This document shows, one piece after another, positions 16,673 to 24,530 of a stretch of DNA of 64,000 nucleotides. The notes beneath the pieces were generated by a model. The model saw nothing but the letters and a program-made list of their open reading frames with translations. It was not told where the DNA came from and did not search any database. Location of the stretch: NCBI GenBank assembly GCA_944363635.1, contig CALVUP010000004.1:28154-92153 (forward strand), written 5' to 3'. Source of the stretch: an uncultured Bacilli bacterium. Its GTDB lineage: Bacteria; Bacillota_I; Bacilli_A; RF39; UBA660. A program made the position numbers and the translations under genes. Within the stretch, counting starts at the first letter, position 1. The number at the start of each line of letters is the position of its first letter.

Positions 16673-16793
16673 AATATCCCCCTTATACCAGTATTTCGAT
16701 GGATAATCTCCGAGTATTCTAAAAGAATATAAATTTATTAAAACTTAATAATTATTCTATCATATATTTAGATATATTAAAACTCTTAAACTA

Positions 16794-16823
16794 AAAGAAA
16801 TAGTTCATAGCAACTATTTCTTT
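16794..16823 (-). terminator. Terminator of the 16,822-17,781 gene
   Basis: A 12-bp stem, AAAGAAATAGTT with AACTATTTCTTT (16,812-16,823 and 16,794-16,805), loop of six, then a T-containing tail. Confidence 0.7.
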
Positions 16824-17781
16824 AACTATTGTTATCCAAACTCTTTACCAATTTCTTGGCTTTGTCATTTCCCACTTTAGAAGTAGTTACTTTTACATCA
16901 GGATCATCGTCCCAAGTATAAAAACCGTCTAGTTTGTGACTTTCTGTAAAAGTTGAAGTTGATAAATCTATATCAAGTGCTTTTTTATATTCACCATAAG
17001 CAATACCCATTATTTTTTCATGACCTTGAATTAATAATTCATAATTGGCTCTTGCTAAATAACCGCTTGCATTCGTACTAATTTGTAAATTTCTATCTTG
17101 ATGATACAATATAGCTATTCTTTTTGAAATTACATTATAGAATTGAATGATTGAATATTTTATTGATTCAACACCAATCAATTCCGCTAAATCCAGTTCG
17201 AATAAATATTTAATGATATTATCACACTGTTTAGGCCACTCATGATTCCCTGTTTCTTCTTCTATATAACTATTCCAAATATCATCAATAAGCAAAGCGG
17301 CAACATCTTTGCCTATTACCAAATCATTCTCATCGATTTCAACATTTTCATCTATTTTTCTTTTTGGATAAGTGAATAAATACTCTCCAATTATACTTCT
17401 AATTTTAAACGTTTGCCCTTTATAATTATCATATCTTCCCATACCATGATCCATAAAATAAGTAGTAATTACACTTTTATCAAAATCACTTAACTTATAA
17501 TTTGCCTTAATTAAATAATCTTGATCTTTTTCACTATATATCATATCCATATGTGGAGTGTTTTCTGACCAGTCACTTTCAGCTTTACGTTTAAAAAATC
17601 TTTGAAATAGTTTATCCCCCTCATGTAAAGAATCTTCTACTTGCATCTTACTTTCAAAAAAATACAAAAAGTTTATAAATTCTGATGTTAAAAAACTTGG
17701 TTCATAGCCATTTTTAACTTTATACATCATATACTCAACGATTAAATCATCAACGGTTAGCTTATATTCTAAATTTACCAT
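16822..17781 (-). CDS. Unrecognised 319-residue cytosolic protein
   Basis: A soluble 319-residue protein starting MVNLEYKLTVDDLIVEYMMYK, with AAAAAGGAGGCG before the start and TATAAT boxes further upstream. It is rich in acidic and aromatic residues, includes FFKRKAESDWSENTPHMDMI (about 67-86) and a helix-rich middle, and ends with a Lys/Ser-rich tail. No motif I can name is present. It lies between two decaying genes, in the part of the window most like accessory DNA, so a role in defence, a toxin-immunity pair or a mobile remnant is conceivable but unsupported. Confidence 0.6.
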   Translation of the reverse strand: MVNLEYKLTVDDLIVEYMMYKVKNGYEPSFLTSEFINFLYFFESKMQVEDSLHEGDKLFQRFFKRKAESDWSENTPHMDMIYSEKDQDYLIKANYKLSDFDKSVITTYFMDHGMGRYDNYKGQTFKIRSIIGEYLFTYPKRKIDENVEIDENDLVIGKDVAALLIDDIWNSYIEEETGNHEWPKQCDNIIKYLFELDLAELIGVESIKYSIIQFYNVISKRIAILYHQDRNLQISTNASGYLARANYELLIQGHEKIMGIAYGEYKKALDIDLSTSTFTESHKLDGFYTWDDDPDVKVTTSKVGNDKAKKLVKSLDNNS

Positions 17782-17858
17782 AAACGCCTCCTTTTTCTAA
17801 TACTATTATACTATAAAATTATACGCATAAATAAATTTTTTTAATAAGATCACTTGTA

Positions 17859-18345
17859 TTATTTTCTCATGAACATTTTTTCCATATCATCATTAATCTC
17901 TTTACATATACCATCATAGTGAATTACTTTTTTTAAATGTTCTATTTTCCTTTGCAATCGTTCGATACCTTGCTGAGCATACATGCCTGTAATCTTATCA
18001 TAAATAAGATATTGTCTATCTTTTGTAATTCTTTCCACAATACAATGATCTGCACATAATAGATCATCTTTATTAGCAACTTGAGGACTTAACTTTAAAT
18101 TATCAATAGTTGCATAAACTAATTGGACATCATCTTTTTCATCTAAAATACCCTGGCAATAAGTAACGCTCTATCCTAATACTTACCATTTGACATACTA
18201 TCCGATAATAATATTATGGATGCAGCAATACACCATAATAAATATTTTTTAATTTTTCTATGAATACATCATAAGGTACAATAGAACCATGTTTTAATCC
18301 CAAGCATTAAACAGCTTATTAATTGGCAAATGTGTTCCCAAATTA
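17859..18345 (-). pseudogene. Decayed gene of unknown family
   Basis: No intact gene is present here, but minus-strand frames can be joined into one protein. The last part, from about 18,158 to the stop at 17,859, reads ILDEKDDVQLVYATIDNLKL and continues for about 98 residues to KMFMRK. Upstream, after stops and shifts near 18,180 and 18,235, text such as ILLSDSMSNGKY and GSIVPYDVFIEKLKNIYYG follows an earlier fragment ANLGTHLPINKLFNAW. At least three lesions are needed. This explains most of the 644-nt stretch between the 17,781 start and tRNA-Leu. Confidence 0.6.
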
Positions 18346-18349
18346 GCAA

Positions 18350-18413
18350 AAATAAAACTACTTTCAATTATTATTTAAAAGTAGCTTTTATATTTAATCT
18401 CAAAAATTTGAGT
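18350..18413 (-). terminator. Likely terminator region of tRNA-Leu
   Basis: Two hairpins follow the tRNA on the minus strand: CTCAAA/TTTGAG around 18,400-18,413, and CTACTTT/AAAGTAG (18,378-18,384 with 18,358-18,364) followed by a T-rich tail. Confidence 0.5.
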
Positions 18414-18425
18414 TTTCTATCCTTC

Positions 18426-18509
18426 TGGTGCGGGAGATGGGACTTGAACCCACACGACTTTCATCAAAGGTGTTTGAGACCTTCGCGTCTACCATTCCGC
18501 CACTCCCGC
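18426..18509 (-). tRNA. tRNA-Leu (anticodon CAA), CCA encoded
   Basis: A class II tRNA. The acceptor stem GCGGGAG pairs with CTCCCGC, the D loop has the usual AATGGTAGACGC, and the anticodon loop CTCAAAC gives anticodon CAA for codon UUG. A long variable arm (TGATGAAAGTCG region) follows, then the T loop GTTCAAGTC. The 3' end is A-CCA. Confidence 0.93.
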
Positions 18510-18549
18510 ATGCATTACAATTATATCATTAATATTTAAAAAAAGGAAG

Positions 18550-19125
18550 TTATTTTTCTTCCTTTTCTTGATATTTTGATAAATATAGATCAATTTCTTC
18601 TTCATTTTGCCCTTTAATTGTAATATCTTTCATTTTAGGTAATTCTTCTATAGTAGAAAGTCCAAAGTAATCTAAGAATTCTCTAGTGGTTTGATAAAGA
18701 ATAGGTCTTCCCGGCATATCACTTCTTCCTGCCTCTTTTACAAGGCCTTTCGCAACAAGTCTTCGAATCATCTGTCCGCTATATACACCTCTTATCTCAT
18801 CTACTTCACTTCTTGTGATAGGCGCTTTATAAGCAATAATCGCTAGTGTTTCTAAAGCGGCTTGACTTAACATATTGGTATTTGGTGTTTCTACTAATTT
18901 CTTATAATATTCTTTATGTTCTTTTTTTGTTGTTAATTTAAAACGATCTCCCAAAAAGTGAATTTGAATGCCTCGATCTTCTTTTGCATATTTTTCTCTT
19001 AAAGAAGTTAAAGCGGCTTTTACATCTTCTTCTTTGATCTCTAATATTTCTTGTAATTGGTCTAAAGTTAAACCTTCATCTCCAACTATAAATAATAATC
19101 CTTCTATAATTGCTTCTATATTCAT
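18550..19125 (-). CDS. scpB: Segregation and condensation protein B
   Basis: A 191-residue protein made of two winged-helix domains. EAIIEGLLFIVGDEGLTLDQ (4-23) opens the family, and SQAALETLAIIAYKAPITRSE (about 88-108) and EIRGVYSGQMIRRLVAKGLV are its core motifs. ScpB dimers bind the kleisin ScpA and regulate the SMC ATPase in chromosome condensation and segregation. Its start overlaps the scpA stop by 4 nt, so translation is coupled. Confidence 0.93.
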   Translation of the reverse strand: MNIEAIIEGLLFIVGDEGLTLDQLQEILEIKEEDVKAALTSLREKYAKEDRGIQIHFLGDRFKLTTKKEHKEYYKKLVETPNTNMLSQAALETLAIIAYKAPITRSEVDEIRGVYSGQMIRRLVAKGLVKEAGRSDMPGRPILYQTTREFLDYFGLSTIEELPKMKDITIKGQNEEEIDLYLSKYQEKEEK

Positions 19126-19841
19126 TCGACTACCTCACATATTATATTATCAAAATTGTTTTCTTGCTTTATAATTAATTCTCTTTTTTTCGCCATTTCT
19201 AATATGGTTAGAAAAGTAACGACAATGTATTCTTTTGTTGGTGTTTCAAATAAATCAAAAAAGGAAACTTTCTTTTTCTCTTTTAAAATGTTTTTGATAC
19301 TTTGTCTTCGCTGTTCAATAGATATTTCTTTTGTAGTCACATTGGTTTTTAATGGTTGATCTAGTTCTTTTCTTTCTAATACTTTTTTTAAAGCTTCCAT
19401 TAAATCTTCTAAAGATAAATCACTATTTATAACTGTGCCTTCTTCTTGGTATTCTTTTAGGCTTTCTGGGATCTTTGTATGAATATCTTTTCTTTTCATT
19501 TCTAGTTCTTTAAATTCTTTGGTTAGATTTTTATATTTTTGATATTCAATTAATCTTTGAATTAAAGCTTCTCTTGGATCCATTTCCTCTTCTTCGGTTT
19601 CTTCTTTTTTCGGATTTGGTAAAAGTAGTTTTGATTTTAGTTCAATAAGTTCAGAAGCCATAACTAAATAACTACTCGCAATATCTAAATTCATTTCTTT
19701 CATAGCATTTATATAATCTAAATATTGTTCTACGATATCTTCTATTTTAATATCCCAGATTTCTACTTTGGATTCTTTAATTAAGTGCAAAAGTAGATCT
19801 AAAGGACCTTCAAATTCATTGATTTTTACTTTATATTCCAT
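19122..19841 (-). CDS. scpA: Segregation and condensation protein A (kleisin)
   Basis: A 239-residue kleisin that bridges SMC heads. The start is taken as the second ATG (19,841), because GGTG lies 6 nt before it and the first ATG (19,853) would be at the predicted transcript start. The N-terminal motif NEFEGPLDLLLHLIKESKVE (about 8-27) is the ScpA signature, followed by DIVEQYLDYI and LVMASELIELKSKLLLPNP. The C-terminal winged helix (TFLTILEMAKKRELIIKQE) is present. It precedes scpB in a two-gene operon. Confidence 0.93.
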   Translation of the reverse strand: MEYKVKINEFEGPLDLLLHLIKESKVEIWDIKIEDIVEQYLDYINAMKEMNLDIASSYLVMASELIELKSKLLLPNPKKEETEEEEMDPREALIQRLIEYQKYKNLTKEFKELEMKRKDIHTKIPESLKEYQEEGTVINSDLSLEDLMEALKKVLERKELDQPLKTNVTTKEISIEQRRQSIKNILKEKKKVSFFDLFETPTKEYIVVTFLTILEMAKKRELIIKQENNFDNIICEVVE

Positions 19842-19857
19842 ATTTAACACCATATTT

Positions 19858-19863
19858 ATTATA
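19858..19863 (-). promoter_or_regulatory. -10 box of scpA with 16-nt spacing to the start
   Basis: TATAAT, preceded by TTG, lies exactly 16 nt before the scpA start codon. The intervening AAATATGGTGTTAAAT carries the Shine-Dalgarno GGTG. The leader would be only about 10 nt. Confidence 0.6.
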
Positions 19864-19906
19864 CAAGATTATTAAAATAAAGTCTATATTAGAAAAGAGG
19901 AGTAAT

Positions 19907-21172
19907 TTATTTCTTTCTTGTTACCTCCTCTATATCAATCCTTTTATCTCCTAAATTTGTAATTTCTTCTGTCATTTTCTTTAATGGCATCTGCTCATAA
20001 GACGAAAAATCGCTTTTCCTTTTTATGTCATCATTTTCTAAATAGTAATGTCTTCCTGTTGTTAAAGTAGAAGGTTTTTTTATAAAACGATTCCCCATCA
20101 TAATTCTACACAAAATTATACCAGCATCTTTCACTTTTGAAAGAGTTCTCGCACAATTGTCAAAATAAATTTGTGTTATTTTTGTTTTTGGAGATGCTTT
20201 TATTTTTTTATAGACTCTAGATTGTTTTATATTTAAATTTATATTATGATACAAAGCTTCTAAATTAATCACAAACCAACTATCTTTTTTAATATCCCTT
20301 GTTCTTGCATGCGTAAAATCATAAATATATTCTTTTCCATTTATTTCAATGGAATTTAATCCATGGTCTTCTTTTTCTGAAAAGAGTATTTTTGTTTTTA
20401 TATTTAATTGTGGATGGTTTAAAATGAGATAGGACAATTCTGAAAAAGCAGAACAAACACCATTTCTATTTTTTAATAAATAATAGGCTTGATGAAAATC
20501 CTTTGAAAGAGAATTCCTTTTATTTTTTAATTTGACCAATCGTCGTTTTTCAAACTGGAATAAATTCTTTTTTCTTTCATATCGAGCAATTTTCTTATCA
20601 AGTGATTGCTGCTTGTTTGCATGCTTTTTATCATAAGAAAAATAATCGTGATAAAATTTATCTAATAAAAATACCTTTTGAATATCGGAAGTTGCATTTT
20701 TATTTAGAGCATCTACTAGATTATCGATTTGATCTAAAAATACTTCGATTGGATATTCTTGCTTTTCTTTTGGATTATAAATACGATTGTTATCAAAATA
20801 ATTCAGTTTATAACGATCTTTTTTATCTACATCATATACATTATAACAATTTACTGAATTCTGAATCGTCACTCTTTCATCTGCGATTTCCGCTATTTCT
20901 TTTAGTGAATATATACTAGGAAAGTATGCACTCACATGAATAGGTGATTCTGGATTTTTTTTAATTAAATAATCGACAATTTTTTGATATTGGAATTTAT
21001 CATGTAAATTAAATTGTAAATTTCTTATATTTGGATAGTCTTTTCTTATCTTATCAAAAACAAAATCCATACTTTCTTCTGTATCTAAAAATACAATTAA
21101 GTCTTCATCATTATAAATCTGATCGTTATTTAACATTTCTTCCAATGAGACCCATTTTGTCTTATTATCCAT
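19907..21172 (-). CDS. Transglutaminase-like cysteine protein
   Basis: A 421-residue protein. The ATG at 21,172 is chosen because GGTGAT lies 4 nt before it. The middle part has the three marks of a transglutaminase-like peptidase: Cys in NGVCSAFSELSYL (about 237-249), His in EKEDHGLNSIEINGKEYIYD (about 266-285) and the Asp in YDFTHAR directly after. A Lys/Arg-rich helix (KIARYERKKNLFQFEKRR, about 193-210) precedes it. No signal peptide is visible, so it may act in the cytosol. Members of this superfamily cut or cross-link proteins; the target here is unknown. Confidence 0.7.
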   Translation of the reverse strand: MDNKTKWVSLEEMLNNDQIYNDEDLIVFLDTEESMDFVFDKIRKDYPNIRNLQFNLHDKFQYQKIVDYLIKKNPESPIHVSAYFPSIYSLKEIAEIADERVTIQNSVNCYNVYDVDKKDRYKLNYFDNNRIYNPKEKQEYPIEVFLDQIDNLVDALNKNATSDIQKVFLLDKFYHDYFSYDKKHANKQQSLDKKIARYERKKNLFQFEKRRLVKLKNKRNSLSKDFHQAYYLLKNRNGVCSAFSELSYLILNHPQLNIKTKILFSEKEDHGLNSIEINGKEYIYDFTHARTRDIKKDSWFVINLEALYHNINLNIKQSRVYKKIKASPKTKITQIYFDNCARTLSKVKDAGIILCRIMMGNRFIKKPSTLTTGRHYYLENDDIKRKSDFSSYEQMPLKKMTEEITNLGDKRIDIEEVTRKK

Positions 21173-21188
21173 ATTTATCACCATATTT

Positions 21189-21194
21189 ATTATA
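21189..21194 (-). promoter_or_regulatory. -10 box of the transglutaminase-like gene
   Basis: TATAAT 16 nt before the start codon, with AAATATGGTGATAAAT between them. The element differs from the scpA one by a single base over that interval. Confidence 0.6.
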
Positions 21195-21262
21195 TAAGAT
21201 TTGATAAAATATTACAAATTATTCTTATATACTTTTCATTTTTTGTTTGGTATAATTGTTTT

Positions 21263-21568
21263 ATGAAACGATTTACTATGATGGATGAAAAATTTATATG
21301 TGAACATTGTAAAAGTGAAGTACTTCCTTTAGGGTATACAGCAAGAGATCATTGCCCTTATTGTTTGTACTCTAAACATGTGGATATTCTACCAGGGGAC
21401 AGAAGTAATTCTTGTCATGGATTATTAGTTCCTATCGGTATAGAAAAATATAAAGATACTTTTAAAATTGTATATCAATGTGAACGTTGCAAGAAATTTC
21501 ATAAAAATATTATGGCTCAGGATGATAATATGGACAAAATAATAGAACTATCGAATGTAGAAAGATAG
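21263..21568 (+). CDS. RNHCP-domain zinc-ribbon-like protein
   Basis: A 101-residue protein with two CxxC pairs. FICEHCKSEVLPL (about 10-22) and YQCERCKKFH (about 72-81) flank the block ARDHCPYCLYSKHVDILPGD, which is the variant of the RNHCP motif (here RDHCP). SCHGLLVPIG follows. The domain is known from many Bacillota and actinobacteria without a firm function; metal binding through the cysteines is likely. It is a lone plus-strand gene inside a minus-strand region. Confidence 0.85.
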   Translation: MKRFTMMDEKFICEHCKSEVLPLGYTARDHCPYCLYSKHVDILPGDRSNSCHGLLVPIGIEKYKDTFKIVYQCERCKKFHKNIMAQDDNMDKIIELSNVER

Positions 21569-21578
21569 TTCTATTTTA
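21543..21578. terminator. Bidirectional terminator
   Basis: TAGAACTATC (21,543-21,552) pairs with GATAGTTCTA (21,564-21,573), with T-rich or A-rich flanks. It closes the RNHCP gene and lies just after the spoVAE stop. Confidence 0.7.
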
Positions 21579-21929
21579 TTAATCCTTTGGTTTAAAAAAC
21601 AAAGAGAAGATAAAGGTAAATATGATGGCTGCGGTAATTCCGGAGGCTGTTAGATTAAACATTCCTGTTAAAAGTCCAATAAAGCCATATTGTTCTGCTT
21701 GTGCAAGGGCGCCATGAATAAGTAAATGCCCAAAACTTGTAATGGGTACCATAGCGCCTCCACCAACTACGGTTACAATTTTATCATAAATATTAAAGAT
21801 ATCTAGAAATGCACCTAAACAAACAAATATACTTGTGATATGCCCAGCAGTAAGTTTGGTATTATCGAGTATAATTTGTCCTAGTAAACAGACAGCTCCT
21901 GCGAATAAAAAGGAATTTAAATAGATCAT
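21579..21929 (-). CDS. spoVAE: Stage V sporulation protein AE
   Basis: A 116-residue membrane protein with about three hydrophobic segments. The GGGAMVPITSFGHLLIHGAL segment (about 56-75) is typical of SpoVAE/SpoVAC, which form the inner-membrane channel that moves dipicolinic acid and calcium into and out of spores. It overlaps spoVAD by 4 nt and is the last gene of a spoVAC-AD-AE operon. Confidence 0.9.
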   Translation of the reverse strand: MIYLNSFLFAGAVCLLGQIILDNTKLTAGHITSIFVCLGAFLDIFNIYDKIVTVVGGGAMVPITSFGHLLIHGALAQAEQYGFIGLLTGMFNLTASGITAAIIFTFIFSLFFKPKD

Positions 21930-22921
21930 TTTACCAGCTCCAAACTAACAGCATGCGCTGTTGATAAAATATTTTGTTTTTGATAAACAAGTGTTGGGGA
22001 GAACAGTGCTCCTGTTGCAACAATTAATACTTTTTTTAATTTTCCTTCTTCTATTTTTTTAAAAATATAACTATAGTTTACTAAAGCACTACATACAGGG
22101 CCAGAACCTCCTGCCATCACTTCTTTTTGTTCCTTTAAATCGTAAAGCATCGTTCCACAATCGTCATAGTTCTTACTAATATCAATATTGTATTCTTGAT
22201 GCATATAATCAATTAATATTTCTTTTCCATACACACCTAAATCTCCTGTTAAAATTAGATCATAATAATCAGGTGTACGATTGGTATCAATTAAATGCCT
22301 ATAAATGGTATCTGCGGCAGCTGGTGCCATAACGGCTCCCATGTTAAAGGGATCTGTTATTCCCATATCGCTTATTTTTCCTATAGTGGAACTTTCTACT
22401 TTGATTTTACTTTTCTTTCCTGATAAAAGTAAACTTGCTCCTCCCGTTGATGTAAATGTTGCTGTTTTTGGTTTTGGTGCACCATATTCGGTCGGATTAC
22501 GAAATTGTTTTTCAGAAGACATATTGTGAGAACTTACGGATGTAATACATTTTTTGATTTGTCCTGCTTCAATAAAATTAGAAGCGATAATGATTCCTTC
22601 AACACTTGTCGAACAAGCTCCATAGATCCCTAAAAAGGGTAAGTTGTACTTTTGAAGTCCATAACTTGAAGAAGTAATTTGATTTAATAAATCTCCAGCA
22701 ATTAATAAATCAATCGTATCTTTTGTTGTATTTGCCTTTTTTAATAAAATATCAACGCTTTCTTCTAATAATTTAGATTCTGCTTGTTCCCATGTTTTCG
22801 CACCATTATATAAATCATTATAACTTTTATCAAAAAAACTACTTAATGGTCCTTTTTTTTCATAAGGCCCTGCGACCGTGGATGCATTGTTTATGTATAC
22901 ATTATTATATTTGAATGTCAT
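21926..22921 (-). CDS. spoVAD: Stage V sporulation protein AD
   Basis: A 331-residue thiolase-fold protein that binds dipicolinic acid for uptake into the developing spore. Motifs include VYINNASTVAGPYEKKGPL near the start, DLLIAGDLLNQITSSSYG (about 65-82), GIYGACSTSVEGI (about 93-105), the Cys-containing loop of the fold, FRNPTEYGAPKPKTATFT and TGDLGVYG. It sits between spoVAC and spoVAE as in other spore formers. The length matches the usual ~335 residues. Confidence 0.95.
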   Translation of the reverse strand: MTFKYNNVYINNASTVAGPYEKKGPLSSFFDKSYNDLYNGAKTWEQAESKLLEESVDILLKKANTTKDTIDLLIAGDLLNQITSSSYGLQKYNLPFLGIYGACSTSVEGIIIASNFIEAGQIKKCITSVSSHNMSSEKQFRNPTEYGAPKPKTATFTSTGGASLLLSGKKSKIKVESSTIGKISDMGITDPFNMGAVMAPAAADTIYRHLIDTNRTPDYYDLILTGDLGVYGKEILIDYMHQEYNIDISKNYDDCGTMLYDLKEQKEVMAGGSGPVCSALVNYSYIFKKIEEGKLKKVLIVATGALFSPTLVYQKQNILSTAHAVSLELVK

Positions 22922-22922
22922 A

Positions 22923-23363
22923 TTACCCTCCTAAAATCATAAATCGTATCATTCCAAAAATCCATGCGGATACGACACCATAAAGAATAACCGATCCTGC
23001 TAATTTAAAAATATTGCTTCCAAGTCCAAAAATAGGTCCTTCTGTTTTATATTCAATTCCGGCACTTGTCATAGAATGTGCAAATCCTGTAATTGGTATA
23101 ATTAAACCACACTTACAGATTGTAACCCACTTATCAAAGAAACCAAGGGCTGTAAATAAAGAAGCAAAAAAGATTAATGTCACAGTCGCAAATATAGAAG
23201 CTTCTTGAGCAGGAATTTCTAAAAAGTAAGAATAAATATCAATTAATCCCTGACCAATTAAACCTACAATTCCTCCACTTACAAAAGCAATGATTCCATT
23301 TTGAACTTTATGTTCTTTTGGTTTATGTCTGTTGACAATTTCATTATAATCTTTTAATCTCAT
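22923..23363 (-). CDS. spoVAC: Stage V sporulation protein AC
   Basis: A 146-residue membrane protein, first gene of the spoVA unit. An N-terminal cytosolic stretch (LKDYNEIVNRHKPKEH) is followed by hydrophobic segments and the block CGLIIPITGFAHSMTSAGIEYK (about 84-105), conserved in SpoVAC. In Bacillus, SpoVAC acts as the mechanosensitive part of the dipicolinate channel. AGGTGAT precedes the start, and a sigma-G-type promoter lies directly upstream, while sigF upstream ends in its own terminator. SpoVAA, AB and AF are absent here. Confidence 0.92.
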   Translation of the reverse strand: MRLKDYNEIVNRHKPKEHKVQNGIIAFVSGGIVGLIGQGLIDIYSYFLEIPAQEASIFATVTLIFFASLFTALGFFDKWVTICKCGLIIPITGFAHSMTSAGIEYKTEGPIFGLGSNIFKLAGSVILYGVVSAWIFGMIRFMILGG

Positions 23364-23378
23364 ACTATCACCTAATCC

Positions 23379-23408
23379 TATTATGTTAATAATTTTAAAT
23401 TTTTATAC
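23379..23408 (-). promoter_or_regulatory. Sigma-G-type promoter of spoVAC-AD-AE
   Basis: On the minus strand GTATA (23,404-23,408), an 18-nt spacer and CATAATA (23,379-23,385) match the forespore sigma-G consensus (GHATR, 18 nt, CATNHTA) at every position. The spoVA operon is a known sigma-G target in Bacillus, which supports the call. The -10 box is 15 nt before the start codon. Confidence 0.75.
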
Positions 23409-23439
23409 AAAAAAATTAGTTTCAATTGTTTGAAACTAA
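23407..23439 (-). terminator. Terminator after sigF
   Basis: A perfect 10-bp stem TTAGTTTCAA/TTGAAACTAA (23,430-23,439 with 23,416-23,425), loop ACAA, then seven T. It includes the sigF stop and divides the spoIIA unit from the spoVA unit. Confidence 0.88.
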
Positions 23440-24081
23440 TCTTTGTCTTAGTTTAGTCAATATCTTTGCTTCTTTTCTGGATACTTGTACTTGAGAAATG
23501 CCTAATTTATCTGAAGTTTCACTTTGTGTTAAATCATTATAATATCTTTGCTTGATCAACTCTTTTTCATCATCGGATAAATGATTTAGTTCTGTTTTTA
23601 AATCTTGTATATCAGCATCATAAGCTTTTTCTTCACAAGAGATTCTATTATATAAATCCATACTTTCTTCATTTTCTTCATAATCCAAACTACGAATAAA
23701 TTCATTCGCGGCTTCTACATCCGCAATTTGCTTTTCATCCATTTCTAAAAATAAAGATAATTCTGTTGTCGTAGGACTTCGCATCAATTTTTGTGATAAA
23801 AATTCTTTTGCTTTACTAATCGCTTGGTTTAATTTTATATATTCACGACTAATTTTAATATTCTTATCTTCTCTTACATATTTTTTTACTTCCCCGTAAA
23901 TCGAGGAAAAAGCATAGGTGGAAAACTTTACTCCAGCTTGTTCATCATAATTTTTATACGCTTTTAAAAGTCCAATCATACCTGCTTGAAACAAATCCTC
24001 TTTGTCAAAATATTTGATATATTTTTTTATAATATAGTATATTAGATTCTGATTTTGTTCTACGATTTCTTCTACTTGCAT
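23422..24081 (-). CDS. sigF: Forespore RNA polymerase sigma factor, sigma-F type
   Basis: A 219-residue sigma-70 family protein. Region 2 is DLFQAGMIGLLKAYKNYDEQ (about 29-48) with KFSTYAFSSIYGEVKKYVRE. Region 3 is shortened as in sporulation sigmas. Region 4.2 is DLTQSETSDKLGISQVQVSRKEAKIL (about 178-203), close to SigF and SigG. I call sigma-F because it follows SpoIIAA by 14 nt and precedes spoVA, the Bacillus order. Sigma-G cannot be excluded on sequence alone. It normally directs the first forespore programme once released from SpoIIAB, but no spoIIAB lies here. Confidence 0.88.
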   Translation of the reverse strand: MQVEEIVEQNQNLIYYIIKKYIKYFDKEDLFQAGMIGLLKAYKNYDEQAGVKFSTYAFSSIYGEVKKYVREDKNIKISREYIKLNQAISKAKEFLSQKLMRSPTTTELSLFLEMDEKQIADVEAANEFIRSLDYEENEESMDLYNRISCEEKAYDADIQDLKTELNHLSDDEKELIKQRYYNDLTQSETSDKLGISQVQVSRKEAKILTKLRQRLVSNN

Positions 24082-24095
24082 ACAATTTCTCCTTC

Positions 24096-24431
24096 CTATA
24101 TATTTATAATACTAAAGGCTTGTAGTTCATTGTCGCTTTTATGTATTCCCTTAAAAAAATCTTTTTCTATTTTTTTATTGTCATCGACGCCACAAATAAC
24201 GACCTTGCCATCTATTTTCGCAATATACCTATATTCATCTAAAATCAAATCGGCTCCAATGGTATCTAAATTGGTTAACTGACGCAAATTAATTACAATG
24301 TACTTAATTCCCTTTTCTTCAATTAAATTACTCACTTCATTTTTAAAATATTTAGATGTTTCTTTATTTAAATTTCCAATTAATCGTACAAAAAGGATTC
24401 CTCTTCTTATTTCCATATTTATATCTAACAT
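24096..24431 (-). CDS. spoIIAA: Anti-sigma-F factor antagonist SpoIIAA (STAS domain)
   Basis: A 111-residue STAS protein. The strand-helix order and the text FVRLIGNLNKETSKYFKNEV (14-33), IVINLRQLTNLDTIGADLIL (45-64) and KVVICGV fit SpoIIAA. In the Bacillus protein the phosphorylated Ser58 lies in DSSG; here the matching place reads DTIG, with Thr57. SpoIIAA frees sigma-F by binding SpoIIAB, and SpoIIAB phosphorylates it. The SpoIIAB gene that normally lies between is missing: only 14 nt separate this gene from sigF. GAGGTGATC precedes the start, and two Spo0A boxes lie upstream. Confidence 0.85.
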   Translation of the reverse strand: MLDINMEIRRGILFVRLIGNLNKETSKYFKNEVSNLIEEKGIKYIVINLRQLTNLDTIGADLILDEYRYIAKIDGKVVICGVDDNKKIEKDFFKGIHKSDNELQAFSIINI

Positions 24432-24483
24432 TTGATCACCTCGTTACTCAAATATAGAACACTTTTTTCTATTTTTATACACA

Positions 24484-24516
24484 TTCGACAGAATCTCTCT
24501 TTTTTTTCGTTCGACA
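24484..24516 (-). promoter_or_regulatory. Two Spo0A boxes upstream of spoIIAA
   Basis: TGTCGAA, the exact Spo0A core, occurs on the minus strand at 24,484-24,490 and 24,510-24,516, 26 nt apart. They lie 53-85 nt before the spoIIAA start. In Bacillus the spoIIA operon is a classical Spo0A~P target. The polymerase-binding boxes between them and the gene are not clear to me. Confidence 0.7.
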
Positions 24517-24530
24517 AAATTCGTGACTAT

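Noticed and set aside
18330..18539. A 69-codon plus-strand frame
   Set aside because: It runs antisense through tRNA-Leu and has no ribosome binding site.
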